A model generated the notes under the pieces. That model saw only the letters and a list, made by a program, of their open reading frames with translations, was not told the DNA's origin and did not search any database. From an uncultured Ruminococcus sp. (lineage in GTDB: Bacteria > Bacillota > Clostridia > Oscillospirales > Ruminococcaceae): 8,477 nucleotides of DNA. Each line of letters opens with the position of its first letter. Within the stretch, counting starts at the first letter, position 1. Location: assembly GCA_910579835.1 (NCBI GenBank), contig CAJTWQ010000062.1, forward strand, positions 1-8,477, in the 5' to 3' direction. The position numbers and the translations under genes were made by a program. Positions 4,727 to 8,477 of this stretch are shown here, in pieces.

Positions 4727-5677
4727 ATGATACATGATATCGAAGATTCCAATGCAGAATCATATATCGGACAAATCACAAAATCAGGCAGAAAAAACGG
4801 TAAACTGAAAATAGATAATTCTGCATATAGCTATAGCGTCAAAAGTACAGACGATGTAAGCATTATCGTTTTTGTCAACAACAGCTTTACAAATCTTGCG
4901 AGCCGCAATCTTCTGCTGATTTCCGTTCTGGTGGGAATCGCTGTACTGATTGTTATTTTTATACTGATACTGATTATCTCAAAGAGAGTGGTCAAGCCTG
5001 TTGCAGACAGCTTTGAACGTAAGAAAAAATTCATCTCAAACGCAAGCCATGAACTGAAAACGCCGATTACCGTCATATCCACAACAATTGATATTATTAG
5101 CCGGCAGAAAGGCTCTGACAGATGGACGTACTGTATCAAAAATCAATCGAGAAAGATGCAGCATCTTGTGCATGAACTCCTTGATTTGTCACGATTATCT
5201 GAAACGTGTACAGCAAAGCAGAATTTCAGAAAATGTGATGTCAGCCGTATTGTAAACCGTTCTTTGATGTATTTTGAAAGCAGATTCTTTGAAAGTCAAA
5301 AAACACTTCAATCTGATATTGAAAAGGATATACTCATGGTTTGCGATGAAAATAAAATCTCACAGCTTGTGGGGATTCTAATAGACAACGCCTTGAAATA
5401 TTCGGATGAAAAATCTGATATTCACTTTTCGATGCAAAAGAATAGGGATATCGTCGTAATCACCTGTTCCAATCCATGTTCGGATTTTTCCGTTGCAGAC
5501 ACCTCAATGCTTTTTGAACGTTTCTATCGCAGCGACAATGATCAGCGTAATCAGCAGGAGGGATTCGGACTCGGACTTTCTATAGCACAGGCAATTAAAG
5601 AGCTGCACAACGGAAAAATAGAAGCCGATTATTTTGACGGCAGCGTGAGGTTTATCACCACATTACCATTGGAATAA
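4727..5677 (+). CDS. Sensor histidine kinase, N-terminally truncated
   Basis: A 316-residue membrane sensor kinase lacking its first transmembrane helix. Order: end of the extracellular domain (1-60), a membrane helix LLLISVLVGIAVLIVIFILILII (62-84), a short juxtamembrane link instead of a full HAMP (SKRVVKPVADSFERKKKF), the DHp domain with H-box SNASHELKTP (His108, codon 5048-5050), and the ATPase domain with N-box ILIDNALKYS (217-226), F-box LFERFYRSD (262-270) and G2 box GFGLGLS (279-285). The usual G1 box (DxGxG) is replaced by TCSNPCSD, a variant of some Firmicute kinases. The ATG at 4727 is only the first start after the amber codon at 4700-4702; the same frame and ectodomain continue upstream, and the ribosome site (AGCGGA) is weak. 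No response regulator is adjacent. The catalytic half looks sound, but without the N-terminal helix correct membrane topology is doubtful. It ends 5 bases before a strong terminator. Confidence 0.88.
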   Translation: MIHDIEDSNAESYIGQITKSGRKNGKLKIDNSAYSYSVKSTDDVSIIVFVNNSFTNLASRNLLLISVLVGIAVLIVIFILILIISKRVVKPVADSFERKKKFISNASHELKTPITVISTTIDIISRQKGSDRWTYCIKNQSRKMQHLVHELLDLSRLSETCTAKQNFRKCDVSRIVNRSLMYFESRFFESQKTLQSDIEKDILMVCDENKISQLVGILIDNALKYSDEKSDIHFSMQKNRDIVVITCSNPCSDFSVADTSMLFERFYRSDNDQRNQQEGFGLGLSIAQAIKELHNGKIEADYFDGSVRFITTLPLE

Positions 5678-5681
5678 AAAT

Positions 5682-5715
5682 AGATCCTGCCAAATCGGAC
5701 AGGATCTTTCTGTTT
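5682..5715. terminator. Bidirectional intrinsic terminator between convergent kinase and CotH-dockerin genes
   Basis: A perfect 8-base stem AGATCCTG (5682-5689) / CAGGATCT (5700-5707) with a 10-base loop that can add a CC/GG pair. On plus it is followed by TTCTGTTT (5708-5715), five bases after the kinase stop. On minus the same stem is followed by ATTTTTATT, so it can also end the transcript of the CotH-dockerin gene, whose stop is 83 bases away. The 74 bases between 5716 and 5789 hold only a weaker stem (ATGCTG/CAGCAT) without a T tract. Confidence 0.85.
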
Positions 5716-5789
5716 GCCTCTCTCAATAAAGGAATGTATGTAATACCTGTGATGCTGTCGTGCAGATGCAGCATTCCGGTAAAAACAAC

Positions 5790-8399
5790 TTATTTTTGCT
5801 CAATAATCATTCTTTTTAAAAGGCAAAGATCAAATACGTTAATTTGCTCATCTTTGCACAAGTCGCCATTCTCCCAACAAATTAAATCTCCTGCACACAG
5901 CAGCCATTTCTGTAACATAACCGCATCGGCAACATTTACTTCTCCGTCAAGGTTCACATCGCCTAAAAGCTTTTCGGATTTTTTATAAACAGCCATTATT
6001 GTGATGTCGGAATCAAAGAAGATTTCTGCTGCTGAAGCTTTAATGTTTTCTCCGTCAGATGTTTCCCAGCCGACAAACTCAAAACCTTCTTTAGGTTCTG
6101 CCGAAAGGCTAACGGGATAATTGGTGTAGTATTTTCCGCTCCATGAACCGTTCGTAAAGTCGGGAGCAATAGTATTTATGGTAACATTTCCCATTGATTC
6201 ATCATTTTTTACGGTCACATTCACAAGCTGCCCGTTTAGTCCGAGAGAATTTTTCAATGAACTTGTAATACTTGAAAATCTGCTGCTGTAAAACTTTTTA
6301 ACGGAATCAACTTCTTTAGAAAGCATAGGTTCAGCCCAGTATCCTCCGGGCCAGTCCGACCAGAAACGGTTATATGTATCAACAGTAGTATCATGATAGG
6401 CTGCGGAAAGCTGTTCAATCAGGTCGGATACTTTATTATAGTTAAAGTTTTCGTTAGCCATATCCATAAAGGTTTGGCAGAATTGCCGGTTGAATGTATC
6501 ATTTTTCATGGCTGAATTCAACAGATCCGCAAGAAAAGAGTCGGACTGCATAATCTGACTGAATGTATTGTCAGAGGGCTTTGCCTGTCCATACAGATTT
6601 GTACTGTATTCCGTATCAAACATAACAAACCGCCATTTGCCGTCTGCGTATGGATTGGAAGGGTCTGTATTTACAGCTTTCCACATTGCCGTATTATTTG
6701 AACCCCAATCAACATTATTGAAGTAGATTTCTGCGCTCATATAGTCCATAAAGCTTTGCATATCAATCTTTTCGCAAAGTTCGTTATAGTTAGATTCATC
6801 AGACAAATCCGTTGATGTTATCCATTCACGGAGCTGTCCCCATTCCTCATAAGCGGCAGCATCGCCTGAATCAAGCTCCTGATTTTTAACAACGCATATA
6901 TTATTTTTCTTCACACCATAATGTGCAGAGATAAAATCCTCGTCAAGCTTTTCGGTTATTTCATACTGTCCCCAGTACTCGCCGTTAATGAACACAATAC
7001 AAGGCTCCATGCCCTGCGTCAGAAAACTCCTGTCAGATACAAGTGATTGATTCAGCTTGTCACGGAATCTTGCATACTGAGCGTCATTGCCTCCGTTGCG
7101 GAGCATAAAGCTGTCGAACTCCGTTATCGTTTCGCCGGAGCTTTCGCTGCTGACATTACCTGAAAACAAATCGAAATTCAGCTTCGATGCGCCGTATCTG
7201 CTTCTTGCATAAATGTTAAAGCTTTTCTGAGGCATAGACCGGGTTGCACCGCCGTGAATACGTATTCCGACATTCTGACTGACCGCAAGACTGCCGTTTT
7301 CAAATATCTGCATGGAGGCTTCACGCTCCCACGCAGAGCCCTTTTGCGTATAATTTCCGGGAATCAGCCATTCCGGAGTTTCCAAACTGTAATCGGGACT
7401 GTTTTTCCAGTCTTCATATACTTTGCCCTGAACATAAATACCATTCTCGTAATCGTAAAGATTACCGCTGTCGGTCACAAGAGAAATCACTTTCAGATTC
7501 TGATAATAAGCAGACTTATTCTGATAGCCGATAAAGTATGTTCCGGTAACCGTATCGCTGAAATTGCCGTTCTCGTCCATGGCAGCGGCACGCACAACAA
7601 ACGCCTTATCAACCGGATTTTTAGGAGCTGCAACGCTTGACATTGATGTTGAGGGAGCGATATCGGTTCTTGCACTCAAAATATTTGAGGAATATGAAAT
7701 GTCGCTTACCATAATTGGCGAGCTATAGATGCTGCTGTCGGCAGTCGGCTCGCTTCCGTCAAGAGTATAGTAAATCACAGAGTTTTCAGACGCAGAAATA
7801 TCCAGTGAAAACGCATCATTATAGAAACCGCTTTCTTTCGATAAAACGGGTTTCTTAACATCGGCGCTGATAATGGATTTTGCTTCGTTTGCAGTATTCG
7901 GTGACATTTCCATATATGCAAAGCTTTCAGAGCCGTCGGGAACTCGTCCGTATGACTGATTATCCGTCATTACCCCGAATGTTATGGAATCGACCGTATT
8001 TCCCTTAGAATCCGTAAGTAATACCGTTTCGCCGTTTGTTGAGAGTCCAAAGGCAGCGGAGTATTGAACATTTGACTGAACGATTTTTGAATCACAGAAT
8101 ACGATAATCCGTTCTTTTCCTGCAATTATCGTATTATCGGGAAAAACAAATTGATATGGCTTATCTGCCTTGTCGGACAAACCGTATCCGCTTAGATCCG
8201 CACTTTTATCTGATGGATTATACAGTTCTATCCAGTCATAATATTTTCCGTCCGGAGCTGCATAAGCTGTATTTTTGGCACATATTTCGTTGATAATAAT
8301 TGAAGATGCGGAATCTGTGCTTACTTTTGGTATTGATGATGACGTAACTGCTAATACGGCAGCACTGCATACAACAGCGGTTTCCTTTATAAATTGCAT
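5790..8399 (-). CDS. Secreted CotH-domain protein with lamin-tail domain and type I dockerin
   Basis: An 869-residue exported, cellulosome-type protein. Signal peptide at about 1-31 (ETAVVCSAAVLAVTS core). Lamin-tail domain at about 33-165: IIINEICAKN, DWIELYNPSDKSADLSGYGLSD, GRVPDGSESF. Chitobiase C-terminal-like beta domain at about 183-292: VIYYTLDGSEPT, KAFVVRAAAMDENGN. CotH domain at about 302-715: IHGGATRSMPQKS (381-393), RNGGND (434-439), INGEYWGQYEITEKLDEDFI (471-490), YFNNVDWGSNN (559-569), RFVMFDTEYS (590-599). An InlB-type bacterial repeat follows at about 727-806 (FEFVGWETSDG, ITIMAVY). Last is a dockerin at 811-867 with loops GDVNLDGEVNVADAVMLQKWL and GDLCKDEQINVFDLCLLKRM. CotH folds are atypical kinases; D564 and D595 are likely metal-binding candidates by position. 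The dockerin should anchor it to a cohesin scaffold outside the cell. The start has GGGAGGG five bases upstream. It appears monocistronic. The second calcium loop is a divergent variant (C at position 3, E for G at 6). Architecture is very sure; substrate unknown. Confidence 0.95.
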   Translation of the reverse strand: MQFIKETAVVCSAAVLAVTSSSIPKVSTDSASSIIINEICAKNTAYAAPDGKYYDWIELYNPSDKSADLSGYGLSDKADKPYQFVFPDNTIIAGKERIIVFCDSKIVQSNVQYSAAFGLSTNGETVLLTDSKGNTVDSITFGVMTDNQSYGRVPDGSESFAYMEMSPNTANEAKSIISADVKKPVLSKESGFYNDAFSLDISASENSVIYYTLDGSEPTADSSIYSSPIMVSDISYSSNILSARTDIAPSTSMSSVAAPKNPVDKAFVVRAAAMDENGNFSDTVTGTYFIGYQNKSAYYQNLKVISLVTDSGNLYDYENGIYVQGKVYEDWKNSPDYSLETPEWLIPGNYTQKGSAWEREASMQIFENGSLAVSQNVGIRIHGGATRSMPQKSFNIYARSRYGASKLNFDLFSGNVSSESSGETITEFDSFMLRNGGNDAQYARFRDKLNQSLVSDRSFLTQGMEPCIVFINGEYWGQYEITEKLDEDFISAHYGVKKNNICVVKNQELDSGDAAAYEEWGQLREWITSTDLSDESNYNELCEKIDMQSFMDYMSAEIYFNNVDWGSNNTAMWKAVNTDPSNPYADGKWRFVMFDTEYSTNLYGQAKPSDNTFSQIMQSDSFLADLLNSAMKNDTFNRQFCQTFMDMANENFNYNKVSDLIEQLSAAYHDTTVDTYNRFWSDWPGGYWAEPMLSKEVDSVKKFYSSRFSSITSSLKNSLGLNGQLVNVTVKNDESMGNVTINTIAPDFTNGSWSGKYYTNYPVSLSAEPKEGFEFVGWETSDGENIKASAAEIFFDSDITIMAVYKKSEKLLGDVNLDGEVNVADAVMLQKWLLCAGDLICWENGDLCKDEQINVFDLCLLKRMIIEQK

Positions 8400-8477
8400 A
8401 GATACCCTCCCTTTGATTTATTTTTAGCCCTGAGCAAAACGTGAATTTTGTAAATGCACGGAACATCATATAGTACC
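8400..8477 (-). promoter_or_regulatory. 5' leader and ribosome site of the CotH-dockerin gene
   Basis: On the minus strand the leader ends with a strong GGGAGGG (plus 8405-8411) five bases before the ATG, which fixes the start. Upstream there are loose promoter-like boxes (TTTACA, TTCACG, TAAAAAT), but no pair has both good consensus and 16-18 base spacing, so I assign no promoter. The window ends 78 bases upstream of the gene. Confidence 0.5.

Noticed and set aside
5732..5777. Inverted repeat segments (GGAATG/CATTCC and ATGCTG/CAGCAT) between the terminator and the CotH stop
   Set aside because: Stems are short, share bases and have no T tract on either strand; the neighbouring 8-base stem explains termination better.
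7254..7640. A 128-codon plus-strand open frame inside the CotH gene
   Set aside because: Antisense shadow of a strongly supported 869-residue gene; no ribosome site and no domain signature.
1..8477. Search for CRISPR arrays, tRNA/rRNA genes, riboswitches and full insertion sequences
   Set aside because: No regularly spaced repeats, cloverleaf-like sequence, conserved aptamer pattern, or transposase with inverted ends was seen by eye.

Overview
The window looks like a fragment of a low-to-moderate GC Firmicute of the Ruminococcus type (rumen or gut, fibre-degrading). The best evidence is a secreted 869-residue protein carrying a CotH domain and ending in a type I dockerin whose second half contains the DLCKDxxINVFDLCLLKR pattern typical of Ruminococcus cellulosomal proteins. 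The left half is accessory DNA made of pieces from several sources, several of them broken. The right half holds host-type genes: a histidine kinase fragment and the dockerin protein.

Region by region: 1-1131 (+) is a superfamily 1 (UvrD/Rep-like) helicase lacking its Walker A motif, with an apparent frameshift near 84-88. 1146-1403 (-) is a remnant of a large serine recombinase. 1445-2077 (+) is a complete type II toxin-antitoxin cassette with a good sigma-A promoter, two short palindromes over it, a Phd/YefM-type antitoxin and a RelE/ParE-type toxin. 2084-4146 (-) is a remnant of a siphophage tail module. In transcription order it has the C-terminal scrap of a gene, an intact phi13-type major tail protein, a terminator-like hairpin, an intact free-standing HNH-AP2 endonuclease, a tail chaperone gene broken by one frameshift and two stops, and the second chaperone reading frame. 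The tape-measure gene that should follow is absent, and the toxin gene lies there head-on instead.

4142-5677 (+) is an in-frame but interrupted chimera. A beta-rich, carbohydrate-binding-like domain runs into the extracellular part of a histidine kinase, then an amber codon at 4700-4702, then the rest of the kinase (one membrane helix, DHp and ATPase domains). No response regulator is present. 5790-8399 (-) is the CotH/lamin-tail/dockerin protein, convergent with the kinase and sharing with it a hairpin that can terminate in both directions.

Working together: the antitoxin and toxin form one autoregulated operon. The phage genes are relics of one tail-assembly operon. The dockerin protein would be exported and docked on a cohesin scaffold at the cell surface. 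The helicase, recombinase, toxin-antitoxin and phage pieces do not form a visible pathway; they look like successive insertions and deletions in a mobile-DNA hotspot. I see no CRISPR array, tRNA, rRNA or complete insertion sequence, and no convincing new multi-gene system.
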